Shown here piece by piece: positions 1 to 13,988 of a stretch of 64,000 nucleotides of DNA. The translations under genes were made by a program, and so were the position numbers. Within the stretch, counting starts at the first letter, position 1, and every line of letters begins with the position of its first letter. The notes under the pieces were generated by a model. The model was not told the origin of the DNA, ran no database searches, and saw nothing but the letters and a program-made list of their open reading frames with translations. This DNA comes from Streptomyces halstedii (GTDB lineage: Bacteria > Actinomycetota > Actinomycetes > Streptomycetales > Streptomycetaceae): assembly GCA_000720535.1 (NCBI GenBank), contig JOAZ01000008.1, forward strand, positions 62,001 to 126,000, read 5' to 3'.

Positions 1-785
1 ACGGCCGAGCGCTTCACCGAGGACCCCTTCGTGCCGGGCGCCCGCGTCTACCGCACCGGCGACCTCGCCCGCTACCGCGCCGACGGCGCCCTGGAGTTCC
101 TCGGCCGCCTCGACCACCAGGTCAAACTGCGCGGCCAGCGGCTCGAACTGGGTGAGATCGAGGCCGTGCTGACCCGGCACGACGCGGTGCGCGAGGCGGT
201 CGTCACCGCCCGGGAGCACGCCCCCGGCGACATCCGCCTCGCCGCGTACGTCACCGTCACGGGCGACACGGCACCCGCCCCCGGCGCACTCGCCGGCCAC
301 CTGCGCGGATACCTGCCGGAGTACATGGTCCCGGCCTCCTTCACCGTGCTCGACGCCCTGCCGCTGACCCCCAGCGGCAAGACCGACCGCAAGGCCCTGC
401 CCGAACCGCGCCCGGACCGCCCCGGATCCGGGACCCGGTTCGTCGCGCCCGAGAACGCCACCGAGCACGCGCTCGCCGGTCTGTGGCGCACCCTGCTGGG
501 GGCCGAGCGCGTCGGGATGCGGGACAACTTCTTCGACCTCGGCGGCCACTCCCTGCTGATGGCCGAGTTCCGTACCGAACTGGCGGCCACGCTCGGCCGC
601 GAACTGACCATGGTCGAGCTGTTCCAGCACCCCACCGTCGAGTCGCTCGCCGCCTACCTGGGCGGCACCCCCGACGACCTTGAGAACGTCACGCACGGCG
701 CCAGGCAGCGCGCACAGAACCGACGACAGTCCCGGAACCGGCGGCAGCAGGCAGCCGAACGCCGGGCTTCCTCCCGCGGAGACAG

Positions 786-789
<4 letters not shown>
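1..789 (+). CDS. Nonribosomal peptide synthetase, C-terminal part (A domain end + PCP)
   Basis: The reading frame is open from the left edge, so the start lies upstream. It covers the last part of an adenylation domain followed by a peptidyl carrier protein. Seen motifs: A7 YRTGDLARY, A8 GRLDHQVKLRGQRLELGEIE, A10 PLTPSGKTDRKAL, then the carrier motif DNFFDLGGHSLL with the phosphopantetheine serine. After the PCP comes an Arg/Gln-rich tail (about the last 30 residues, from GARQRAQNRRQ). There is no condensation, epimerase or thioesterase domain after the PCP. Known NRPS-to-PKS interfaces often carry such basic tails, so this module probably passes its aminoacyl chain to the next gene's KS (inference). 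Substrate cannot be read because the A-domain pocket is off the edge. The stop overlaps the PKS start (GTGA). Confidence 0.95.
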
Positions 790-6544
<5,755 letters not shown>

Positions 6545-6548
<4 letters not shown>

Positions 6549-7345
6549 GCGGCACCGACGCGGCCGGTCCGGTCCGGCCGGCCGGACAGGGAGGGACAGT
6601 GACGCACCAGGACGCCCCCGTGGCGCTCGTGGCGGGCGGCGGGCGGGGGATCGGCCGGGCCGTCGCGCTGCGGCTCGCCCGGGACGGCTTCGACGTGGCG
6701 GTGTGCTACGCCTCCGACGCGGCCGCCGCCGAGAGCCTGGAGAAGGAGATCGGCGCGCTGGGGCGGCGGACGTACATCCGCCGTACCGACGTCAGCGACA
6801 GCGCCGCGGTGGAGGACCTGGTCGACGGGATCGAGGACACCCTCGGTCCGGTCGCGGCGGTGGTCACCTCGGCCGCCGTGCTGCGCGACGGTCCGCTGGC
6901 GGCGATGGAGGACGACGACTGGACCGACGTCCTCCAGGTCAATCTCGACGGCACGTACTACGTCTGCCGGACCGTCATCAACGGCATGATCGAGCGCCGG
7001 CGGGGGGCGATCGTGACGATGTCGTCCGTCGCCGGCCTGCACGGCAACCCCGGGCAGACCAACTACGCCGCGTCCAAGGCCGGGATCATCGGTTTCACCA
7101 AGTCCCTGGCCCGCGAGGTCGGCCGGTACGGCATCCGCGCCAACGTCGTCGTGCCGGGCTTCGTCGCCACCGACCCCGTCATGGACCTGCCCGCGGAGCT
7201 TCGGCAGCGGTTCATGGAGCGTGTCCCCCTGGGGCGGTTCGGTGAGCCGCACGAGGTCGCCGACCTGGTCTCCTTCCTGCTCTCGGACCGGGCCGCGTAC
7301 ATCACCGGCAGCACTTTCCAGATCGACGGCGGGGTCGCCGTCTGA
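6545..7345 (+). CDS. 3-oxoacyl-ACP reductase-like SDR (FabG type)
   Basis: 266-residue short-chain dehydrogenase/reductase. Seen: NAD(P) motif GGGRGIG, catalytic Ser in MSSVAG and Tyr/Lys in YAASK, C-terminal ITGSTFQIDGG. The ATG at 6545 has GGAGG with 7-nt spacing and overlaps the PKS stop (ATGA), so translation is coupled. A GTG at 6599, also behind a purine-rich stretch, is an alternative that would give a shorter, more typical N-terminus. It stands inside the NRPS-PKS operon, so it may reduce a keto group on a carrier-bound intermediate in trans, or supply acyl building blocks. Which of these cannot be read from sequence. The PKS already has a KR with intact Ser/Tyr. Confidence 0.9.
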
Positions 7346-7398
7346 CCCCGCCCCGGCCGTCGGCGACGACGGCCACCACGGCACGAAGGACCATGGCC

Positions 7399-7620
7399 AT
7401 GCGAATCCAGGCTGACACGGAGCGCTGCGTGGGCGCGGGCATGTGCGCGCTGACCGCCCCCGACCTCTTCGACCAGTCCGACGAGGACGGAACCGTCGTC
7501 CTGCTGTCGGACGGCCCGCGGGGGCCGGACGCCGACGCGGCCGCGCGGGAGGCGGTGGAGCGCTGTCCCTCGGGCGCGCTGACCCTCACCGAACGCCCTC
7601 TTGACCGAACGACCTCTTGA
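7399..7620 (+). CDS. Ferredoxin, single [3Fe-4S] type
   Basis: 73-residue acidic protein with Cys10, Cys16 and Cys56 in the pattern CVGAGMC ... CPSGAL, i.e. C-x5-C then C-P. The position that would be the fourth ligand of a [4Fe-4S] cluster is not Cys, as in Streptomyces ferredoxins that feed cytochromes P450. AAGGA at 7386-7390 lies 8 nt from the ATG at 7399 and only 2 nt from an ATG at 7393, so 7399 is preferred. It follows the SDR by about 50 bp and is probably co-transcribed. No P450 gene is in this window; its partner would be in the unseen left part of the cluster or elsewhere. Confidence 0.9.
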   Translation: MRIQADTERCVGAGMCALTAPDLFDQSDEDGTVVLLSDGPRGPDADAAAREAVERCPSGALTLTERPLDRTTS

Positions 7621-7705
7621 CCGACCGGCCGCCGTTCGGGGGAGCCCGTGGACGAGCGAGGCACGGGCCCCCGCGAACCGGAGCGAAGCGAAGGAGCAGC
7701 ACATC

Positions 7706-8485
7706 GTGCGCAACCCGTGGTTTGCCCAGGGAGAGCCGCAGGACCGCCCCGGCGTCCGGCTCTTCTGCCTTCCCCACGCGGGCGGCAGCGCGGCGGTGTA
7801 CCGGGAATGGCGCGACCTGGCCCCCGGCCCGGTCCAGGTGCACCCCCTGGAGATCCCCGGCCGGGGCGGCCGCTGGGGCGAGCCCCCGGTCACCGACCTG
7901 GTGTTCCTGGCCGGGCTGCTGGCCGACGCCCTCACGGACCACCTGGACCGGCCCTACGCGCTGTTCGGCCACAGCATGGGCGGCCTGCTCGCCTTCGAAC
8001 TCGCCAGGACCCTGCGCGCCCGGGGCCTGCCACGGCCGGAGCACCTCTTCGTCTCCGGCGCGCAGGCCCCCGAACTCCCGCGCACCCGGCGGCCGATCCA
8101 CGCGGCGCCGGAGGCCGACGTGATCGACGAACTGCGCCGTCTCGGCGGCACACCGGCCGGGATCCTCGACGACGCCGGACTGATGGAGCTGTTCCTGCCC
8201 ACCCTGCGCGCGGACTACGCGATGCTGGAGACCTACCGCTACCGTGACCGGCCTCCGCTCGCGGTGCCCATGACCGTGCTCGGCGGCGACGCCGACCCCG
8301 TCGTGGCGAAGGAGCGGCTGCACCTGTGGCGCCGGCACACCGACGCCCCCTCCCGGCTGGTGGTCCTCCCCGGCGACCACTTCTTCCTCTTCCCGGAGGT
8401 CGCGGACGTGATGGCCGCGGTCGCCGCCGCCCTGGTCCCGGCGGCCCCGGACGCCGTACGCGGCCCACAGCGAGGCGTGGTGTGA
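7706..8485 (+). CDS. Type II (editing) thioesterase
   Basis: 259-residue alpha/beta-hydrolase of the external thioesterase family that removes misprimed or stalled acyl groups from NRPS/PKS carrier proteins. Seen: N-terminal FCLPHAGGSA, nucleophile Ser90 in GHSMGG, Asp197 in GGDADPVV and His225 in GDHFFLF. The GTG at 7706 is chosen because AAGGAG sits 9 nt upstream. A longer frame back to 7601 overlaps the ferredoxin gene and adds a low-complexity stretch unlike the family. It sits in the NRPS-PKS operon after the ferredoxin, as expected for a proofreading enzyme. Type II enzymes do not usually release the final product, so it does not solve how the chain leaves the assembly line. Confidence 0.92.
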   Translation: MRNPWFAQGEPQDRPGVRLFCLPHAGGSAAVYREWRDLAPGPVQVHPLEIPGRGGRWGEPPVTDLVFLAGLLADALTDHLDRPYALFGHSMGGLLAFELARTLRARGLPRPEHLFVSGAQAPELPRTRRPIHAAPEADVIDELRRLGGTPAGILDDAGLMELFLPTLRADYAMLETYRYRDRPPLAVPMTVLGGDADPVVAKERLHLWRRHTDAPSRLVVLPGDHFFLFPEVADVMAAVAAALVPAAPDAVRGPQRGVV

Positions 8486-8687
8486 ACACACGCCGGTCCG
8501 CACCCGGCGGCGCGTCACCGGACGTCCGCGCCCCGGACGTCCGCGCTCCGGCCGGGTGGGCCCGGCGGCGGACGGTGCCGTCGCCGGGGCGAGGCCGGGC
8601 ACCGGCGCCCCGCTCAGCGTTCCGCGGCTCCATGGGCACCGACGCCCACCGGACCCGCTCCCCGGAACACCATCCACTGGAGGACTC

Positions 8688-9662
8688 GTGACCGTGACCA
8701 GCCCCGGCGCCCGGATACTCTCGATCGCCCATCACCAGCCGACCCGTGTGCTCACCAACGACGACCTGGCCACCCTGGTCGACACCTCGGACGAGTGGAT
8801 CAGGTCCCGGGTCGGCATCGCCACCCGGCGGATCGCCGCCGAGGACGAGAGCGTCGCCGACATGGCGGTCGCCGCCGCCGCCAAGGCCGTGGCCCGAGCC
8901 GGTGTGGACGCCGCCGACATCGACCTGGTGACCGTCGCGACCTGCACCGCCGTGGACCGGATGCCCAGCGTCGCCGCCCGGGTCGCCCGTCGCCTGGACA
9001 TCCCCACGGCGGCGGTCTTCGACCTCAACGCCGCCTGCGCCGGGTTCAGTTACGCCCTCGCCAACGCGGATCTGGCCCTGCGCGGCGGCAGCGGCCGCAC
9101 GGCGCTCGTCATCGGGGCGGACAAGATGAGCGACTTCCTCGACTGGGAGGACCGCTCCACCTGCGTCATCTTCGGCGACGGGGCCGGTGCCGCGGTCGTC
9201 GCGGCCACCGACGAGGCGCGGTCCGACGTCATCGGGCCCGTGGTCTGGGGCTCCCGGCCGGAACGCGGCTCGGCCATCACCCTGGAGACCACCGGCCCGG
9301 CCGGCCCGCCCGCGCTCTTCCGGCAGGACGGACGGGTCGTCTACCGCTGGGCCCTGACCTCCCTCGCCCCGGTCGCCCGCGAGGCCTGCGAGCGGGCCCG
9401 GGTGGCCCCGTCCGACCTCGCCGCCGTCGTCACCCACCAGGCCAACCTGCGGATCATCGAAGCGGTGGCCGGGCAGATCGGAGCGCCCCAGGCGATCGTC
9501 GCCCGCGACGTCGTCGACTCGGGCAACACCTCCGCCGCCAGTGTCCCCCTCGCCCTGTCCAAACTCGTGGAACGCGGCGAGGTGCCCAGCGGGGCGCCGG
9601 TCCTCCTCCTCGGCTTCGGCGCCGGCCTGTCGTACGCGGCACAGGTGGTCGGCTGCCCCTGA
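8688..9662 (+). CDS. 3-oxoacyl-ACP synthase III-like enzyme (KAS III, FabH family)
   Basis: 324 residues. Complete thiolase-fold triad: Cys117 in NAACAGFS, His250 in THQAN, Asn280 in SGNTSAAS. The N-terminal part has the family stretch TSDEWIRSRVGIATRR. Start GTG 8688 follows GGAGG at 8679-8683 (a second GTG at 8694 is possible). It is the last gene of the NRPS-PKS cluster, about 200 bp after the thioesterase and before a strong terminator. In clusters such enzymes either make a special starter unit or transfer an acyl group. With intact Cys-His-Asn a condensing role is possible. No free-standing acyl carrier protein is visible nearby. Confidence 0.92.
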   Translation: MTVTSPGARILSIAHHQPTRVLTNDDLATLVDTSDEWIRSRVGIATRRIAAEDESVADMAVAAAAKAVARAGVDAADIDLVTVATCTAVDRMPSVAARVARRLDIPTAAVFDLNAACAGFSYALANADLALRGGSGRTALVIGADKMSDFLDWEDRSTCVIFGDGAGAAVVAATDEARSDVIGPVVWGSRPERGSAITLETTGPAGPPALFRQDGRVVYRWALTSLAPVAREACERARVAPSDLAAVVTHQANLRIIEAVAGQIGAPQAIVARDVVDSGNTSAASVPLALSKLVERGEVPSGAPVLLLGFGAGLSYAAQVVGCP

Positions 9663-9698
9663 CGGCGCTGACACGCCCCTGACGCGTCTCGGCGCGGT

Positions 9699-9742
9699 GC
9701 GGCCCCGAACACCCTCGCCCCGGCGGGAGTGTTCGGGGCCGC
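9699..9742 (+). terminator. Hairpin terminator ending the NRPS-PKS cluster
   Basis: Perfect 14-bp inverted repeat: GCGGCCCCGAACAC at 9699-9712 and its complement at 9729-9742, with a 16-nt loop. It lies 37 bp after the KAS III stop and before a convergent small gene. No U-run is needed for such terminators in Streptomyces. Confidence 0.8.
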
Positions 9743-9778
9743 TGCGGTCGGTGATGCCCCGCCCCGCGCGTTGCCGCG

Positions 9779-10012
9779 TCAGTCCTGCGGTCCCTCGGGC
9801 ACCTGGTGGAGGGTCCTGAGCCGATCGACGGCGCGGAGCAGTTCGTCGAAGGCGTGCTGCTCCTGCCGCTGGGTGGTCTGAGCGGCGGTGATGCTCGTAC
9901 GGCGGCCGCGGATGTAGGCGTACCGCTCGAAGCGGGCGAGCACGTCGGCCACGGCGGCCGATACGGCGTCGGCGTCGGACTGGCCGGCAGGTTTGTCGGC
10001 AGGGGGAGTCAT
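9779..10012 (-). CDS. Small hypothetical protein (77 aa)
   Basis: A 77-residue, charged, probably all-helical protein beginning MTPPADKPAG. The middle and end (from DVLARFERYAY to DRLRTLHQVPEG) look like two amphipathic helices. No signal peptide or membrane segment. GAAGG lies 9 nt upstream of the ATG, which supports expression. It faces the NRPS-PKS cluster and is separated from it by the 9699-9742 hairpin, so it is probably outside the cluster. I do not recognise the family. Confidence 0.6.
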   Translation of the reverse strand: MTPPADKPAGQSDADAVSAAVADVLARFERYAYIRGRRTSITAAQTTQRQEQHAFDELLRAVDRLRTLHQVPEGPQD

Positions 10013-10700
10013 GGGCGGGAACCTTCGCAGGCAGGAGGGGCAGGGCGTCGACGGTCCGATGAGGGGGCGGGCCGAGCGGCCTCAGGGGGCGCGCAGACCT
10101 GGGCGGGGCAGGGCGGTTCCGGGCCGGGCGTGCCCGGCCCGCCCGGGGTCCGGCGGGCGATCGCCGGAGAGGGCGTGGGCGGCGTGGGCGGGCTCCCGCC
10201 CGGTGCGCGGCCCCGGTCCGGGGCGCGCAGAAGCGACGGCGCACGGCGACGCGGTCATGGAGAGGGGGATCGGCACGGGGCTCCCAGGGCAGCTCGAATG
10301 AACTGCCGACCAGACTTCCCGGCGCACCGAGGCAAACCTTACGTGAGCGGCGGCCCGGACGGAGCGGGCGGAACGGGATGAGAGCGGTCACGTCGCGACC
10401 CGTGCTCCGCGAGTGAGCACAGAATGCTCGAAGGTGATCGAGATAAGCGGATTGCGCGCAACACTTGTCGCCTGTGGCTGGCGTGTTGCAAGATTGCGCC
10501 TGCCCGGCCGACCGGCCCCCACGGTACGGACCGGGCGGCTCGGCCCCGTGCGGTGAAACCCGTTCGGAGCCCTGCCGCTTCGGCGCCGGTTCGCCACCGA
10601 ACCGGGTGACTCCCACCCTCGGCGACCGGCGATCCCCCCGGCACGGGTGCGGCGCGTATCCCCGCGTCCGTCCCTCCCCCCACTCCGAAAGGTTCCTGCG
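10013..10700. other. Intergenic region, 688 bp, no convincing gene
   Basis: Short frames on both strands here show no family resemblance and no good ribosome site. The right third is less G+C-rich and holds the palindromes listed at 10452-10491, so the region probably carries the divergent promoters of the small minus-strand gene and the secreted lectin gene. Confidence 0.5.
10452..10491. promoter_or_regulatory. Cluster of palindromes upstream of the secreted lectin gene
   Basis: TTGCGCGCAA (10452-10461) is a perfect 10-bp palindrome. Inside and beyond it, GCAACAC (10458-10464) and GTGTTGC (10483-10489) form an inverted repeat with an 18-nt spacer, and TTGCAA follows. The site is about 210 bp before the 10701 start codon. 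It resembles an operator or pair of operators; the binding protein is not known. Confidence 0.45.
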
Positions 10701-11879
10701 ATGAAGGCACTTTTCCCCTTCCGCCGCGCCACCAGGCCGGCGCGCTCCGTCGCGCTGGCGAGCGCGGCGGTCCTGGCCGCCGCGCTCGGGACGGCCCTGA
10801 CCACGGCGGACACCGCCGCGGCCTCCGACACCCCCGGCTCGTACACCAACTACGGCTTCCCGTCCGGTGCGGGAGCGCTGGACAACGTCACCTTCCGCAC
10901 CACCGTCACCAAGGACGCGGGCCCCGGCTCCAGGATCTTCTGGAGCCATCAGTTCGACTTCACCGCAGGCAGCAGCGGGTACACCGGGATGCAGTCCAAC
11001 GGCCCCGGCCAGGAACGCACGTTCCTGTTCTCGATCTGGGACGCGGACGAGGCGAAGCCCGGCTCCGAGGGCAGCTACTGCGTCGACTTCGGTGGCGAGG
11101 GCGTGGGGAAGAGCTGTCGGCTGCGGACCGACTGGAAGGAGGGCGACACCTTCCGTACCCGCCTGGCCCACGAAGGCGACCGCTGGTTCGGCGTCACGGT
11201 CACCAACGAGACCACCGGTGCCTCGTTCAAGCTCGGCAGCATCCGCGCCGGATCGACGCGGATCTCGACCGGGGGCATGGTCGACTGGACCGAGTACTTC
11301 GAGTGGAACAACCCCAAGGCCTCCTGCGACGACCAGCCCTACTCGCAGGCGCGCTTCGGCCTGCCGGAGGGCGACGACGGCGCCGTCACCGCGAGCGTCG
11401 CCTCGACGCGTACGAGCACCAGTTGCGCCTCCCGCAGCCAGGTGGACCGGGTCGACGGCGGCACGGTGCAGACCAACGGCATCGGCAACTCACTGCGCGG
11501 CCCCGTCACGGGTCTCGGGGGCAAGGTCGTCGACGGCTCGCGGAACGTCAGCGGCGACCCCGCCATTCTCTACGGCCCCACGGGCGGCGCCAACCAGGCC
11601 TGGACGCTCGGCGGTGACGGCGCCCTGCACCTGGCGGACAACGGCCTGTGCCTCGACCTCAAGGACGGGGGCACCGCCAACGGTACCCCGGTCATCCTGT
11701 GGGACTGCTCGGGCGCCGCCAACCAGCAGTGGCGGTACGAGAACGGCACGCTGCGCAACCCCGTTTCCGGTCGCTGCCTCGACGTGCCCGACGGCAACGC
11801 GGCGGACGGCACCCCGCTCGCCGTCTGGGACTGCGACGGAGCCGCCAACCAGAAGTGGACCGTCCCGGCCACGCCGTGA
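10701..11879 (+). CDS. Secreted DUF3472-like protein with ricin B-type lectin domain
   Basis: 392 residues. The N-terminus is basic (MKALFPFRRATRPARS) followed by an Ala-rich hydrophobic stretch and an AAA-S cleavage region near 41-43, so it is secreted. Residues ~45-240 contain the pattern SHQFDF, GYTGMQSNG and FSIWDAD, typical of DUF3472. Residues ~270-392 form a ricin/CBM13 lectin with two clear repeats ending in NQQW and NQKW and paired Cys (LCLDL ... WDCSG; RCLDV ... WDCDG). GAAAGG lies 8 nt before the ATG. The lectin tail suggests binding to a polysaccharide; the DUF3472 part has no known reaction. It stands alone between two hairpins, next to the amino-sugar operon. Confidence 0.88.
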   Translation: MKALFPFRRATRPARSVALASAAVLAAALGTALTTADTAAASDTPGSYTNYGFPSGAGALDNVTFRTTVTKDAGPGSRIFWSHQFDFTAGSSGYTGMQSNGPGQERTFLFSIWDADEAKPGSEGSYCVDFGGEGVGKSCRLRTDWKEGDTFRTRLAHEGDRWFGVTVTNETTGASFKLGSIRAGSTRISTGGMVDWTEYFEWNNPKASCDDQPYSQARFGLPEGDDGAVTASVASTRTSTSCASRSQVDRVDGGTVQTNGIGNSLRGPVTGLGGKVVDGSRNVSGDPAILYGPTGGANQAWTLGGDGALHLADNGLCLDLKDGGTANGTPVILWDCSGAANQQWRYENGTLRNPVSGRCLDVPDGNAADGTPLAVWDCDGAANQKWTVPATP

Positions 11880-11884
11880 CACCG

Positions 11885-11937
11885 CGCCGGCCCGGTCGAG
11901 GCCCGGCCCCGTGGGCGCGGCCTCGACCGGGCCGGCG
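11885..11937. terminator. Bidirectional hairpin terminator
   Basis: Perfect 19-bp inverted repeat (11885-11903 with 11919-11937), 15-nt loop, between the convergent lectin gene and the DeoR-family gene. It can serve both. Confidence 0.85.
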
Positions 11938-11947
11938 GGGCGGCTCG

Positions 11948-12745
11948 TCAGACCGCGATCACCTTGATGCCGAGGTCGGTGAGGCGGGCGACCATCTCGG
12001 CGGGCACGGCCGAGTCCGTGACGATGACGTCGATGTCGTCGAGCCCGCAGATCCGGGCGAAGGCCCGCTTCCCCAGCTTCGACGAGTCGGTGGCCACGAC
12101 GACGCGCTGAGCGCGCTCGGCGAACAGCCTGCTGATGCTCGCCTCGTCCTCCTGGTGGGCCATCACACCCAGGTGGGGGTCGAGCCCGTCGATCCCCAGC
12201 ACGGCCACGTCGAGCACGACCTCTTTCAGCACGCCGGCCGTCAACGGGCCCACGAGCTCGTAGGTCTGGGGGCGGGCCACGCCGCCGGTGACCACGATCT
12301 TGACCTGGGGCCGCACGGCGAGTTCGCCCGCGATGTTGAGCGCGTTGGTGACGACGGTGAGAACGGGCGCCGGGATGTCGGCCGCGTTGCGTCGTCCTCC
12401 ACCCGCCCGCAGCGCCAGCGCACGGGCCACCTCGGTGGTGGTGGTTCCGCCGTTGAGCCCCACGACGTCTCCCTCACCGACGAGTTCGGCGACGGCGGTG
12501 GCGATGCGCTGCTTCTCCGAGGCGTGCCGGGAGGACTTGTACCGCAGGGGCAGTTCGTAGGAGACGCCGTGCGCGAGGGCACCGCCGCGCGTGCGGACGA
12601 GCATCTTCTGTTCCGCGAGTTCGTCGAAGTCCCGCCGGACGGTCGCGGGGGAGACCTCCAGGGTGGCGGCGGTCTCGTCGACCTCCAGCCTGCCCTCGGC
12701 CGCCAGCAGCTCCAGCAGCGCGTTCCACCGCTCATGTTTGGACAT
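11948..12745 (-). CDS. DeoR/AgaR-family transcriptional repressor
   Basis: 265 residues. N-terminal winged helix with the DeoR signature VDETAATLEVSPATVRRDFD, and a C-terminal sugar-phosphate sensing domain (NGGTTTTEVARAL, GIDGLDPHLGVMAHQEDEA, DSSKLGKRAF). Start ATG 12745 is chosen because AAGGAG lies 9 nt upstream; an upstream in-frame ATG at 12778 lacks this. It is divergent from the SIS-ROK-PfkB-aldolase operon and the spacer carries an array of TGCTTG/CAAGCA half-sites, so it probably represses that operon and itself, and is released by a phosphorylated sugar intermediate (inference from family). Confidence 0.92.
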   Translation of the reverse strand: MSKHERWNALLELLAAEGRLEVDETAATLEVSPATVRRDFDELAEQKMLVRTRGGALAHGVSYELPLRYKSSRHASEKQRIATAVAELVGEGDVVGLNGGTTTTEVARALALRAGGGRRNAADIPAPVLTVVTNALNIAGELAVRPQVKIVVTGGVARPQTYELVGPLTAGVLKEVVLDVAVLGIDGLDPHLGVMAHQEDEASISRLFAERAQRVVVATDSSKLGKRAFARICGLDDIDVIVTDSAVPAEMVARLTDLGIKVIAV

Positions 12746-12937
12746 GTGTCGGAGCTCCTTGACCCTCGTTCCACGCACGCGAGCGCCGCGAGGTGTGCCG
12801 GTCGGGCCCTTGTCGACGCGTGGGGAGCGTAACGCGTGCGCGGAGTGGCCCGCAGCTCAGGGGCTTTGTGCCCGCGGGTCAGGGGCGCCCGGCCCGCTGG
12901 ACTGCGAGCCCCCGTTCCGCCATACTGCACGCAAGAA

Positions 12938-12990
12938 ATATGCTTGATGTTGCTTGAAGAAAGCATTAACCAAGCATGATCATGCATCGA
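12938..12990. promoter_or_regulatory. Operator array for the DeoR-type repressor
   Basis: Four half-sites: ATGCTTG at 12940-12946, TTGCTTG at 12950-12956, AAGCAT at 12961-12966 and CAAGCAT at 12971-12977, followed by the palindromic ATGATCATGCAT region. TGCTT-gaaga-AAGCA is a near-perfect inverted repeat, and the outer ATGCTTG/CAAGCAT pair is another. This A+T-rich block stands out in the spacer between the repressor and the operon. Confidence 0.75.
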
Positions 12991-13037
12991 GATCGGGATG
13001 TGCCGTCAGGGCCCGTCCTTCCGAGGAGCCACTCCGT

Positions 13038-13988
13038 ATGTCCACCACCGCGTCCTCCCGCACCGCCGTCGAGATCGCCTCGCAGCCCGACACCTGGCTG
13101 CGGGCCAGGGACTCGCTCGCGCTGTACTCCGACGTCCTGCCCCGCCGTGGCGAGCGTGTCGCCGTGGTGGGCTGCGGAACCTCCTGGTTCATGGCCCTGG
13201 CCTACGCGGAGCTCCGTGAGCGTGGCGGCCACGGCGAGACGCACGCCTTCGCCGCCTCGGAGTTCCCGCACGGACGCCGGTACGACCGCGTGCTGGCGAT
13301 CAGCCGTTCCGGTACCACGACCGAGGTCCTGGAGGTCCTGGACCGGGTCAAGGGCACCACCCCGACCGGGGCGGTCACCGCCGACGCGGAAACCCCCGTC
13401 ATGCGGGCCGCCGACGGTGTCGCCGTGCTCGACTTCGCGGACGAGGAGTCGGTGGTGCAGACGCGCTTCGCCACCACCACGCTGGCGCTGCTGCGCGCCC
13501 ACCTGGAGGCGTCCGGGGCGCTGCCGGCCGATGTGCTCCCGATCGAGCGGGCGGCGGCCGACGCCCGGCGGGCGATCGCGGCGGACCTGGACGCCACCGT
13601 GACCGCCGCCGAGCAGTTCACCTTCCTCGGCAGCGGCTGGACCTACGGTCTGGCGCTGGAGGCCGGTCTGAAGATGCGCGAGGCCGCCGGGGCGTGGACC
13701 GAGGCGTACCCGGCCATGGAGTACCGGCACGGCCCCATCAGCATCGCCGGCCCCGGCCGCGTCACCTGGGTGTTCGGTCCGGCCCCCTCGGGAATGGCCG
13801 ACGAGGTCGCCCGGGTGGGAGGCACGTTCGTCGCCGGGCCGGGCGACGGCACCGGGGCCCTGGACCCGCTGGCCGACCTGGTCCTGGCCCAGCGGCTGGC
13901 CGTCCGGCTCGCGGAGGCGCGGGGCTACGACCCCGACCGCCCGCGCAACCTGACCCGCTCCGTGATCCTTGAGAGCCGCGATGCGTGA
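13038..13988 (+). CDS. SIS-domain sugar-phosphate isomerase/deaminase (AgaS/GlmS-C-like)
   Basis: 316 residues with two SIS (sugar isomerase) domains. Seen: GCGTSWFMA (res ~39), SRSGTTTEV (~88), LGSGWTYGLALE and EYRHGPISI in the second domain. There is no glutaminase domain, so it is not a full GlmS. In galactosamine pathways AgaS isomerises and deaminates galactosamine-6-phosphate to tagatose-6-phosphate, which fits the kinase and aldolase behind it. Deglycation or glucosamine-6-phosphate deamination are alternatives. GAGGAG lies 9 nt before the ATG. The stop overlaps the next start by 8 nt. Confidence 0.85.
   Translation: MSTTASSRTAVEIASQPDTWLRARDSLALYSDVLPRRGERVAVVGCGTSWFMALAYAELRERGGHGETHAFAASEFPHGRRYDRVLAISRSGTTTEVLEVLDRVKGTTPTGAVTADAETPVMRAADGVAVLDFADEESVVQTRFATTTLALLRAHLEASGALPADVLPIERAAADARRAIAADLDATVTAAEQFTFLGSGWTYGLALEAGLKMREAAGAWTEAYPAMEYRHGPISIAGPGRVTWVFGPAPSGMADEVARVGGTFVAGPGDGTGALDPLADLVLAQRLAVRLAEARGYDPDRPRNLTRSVILESRDA

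Noticed and set aside
7932-11171. Long minus-strand frames across the thioesterase, KAS III and lectin genes
   Set aside because: Low-complexity composition, no motif, and they run antisense to well-supported genes.
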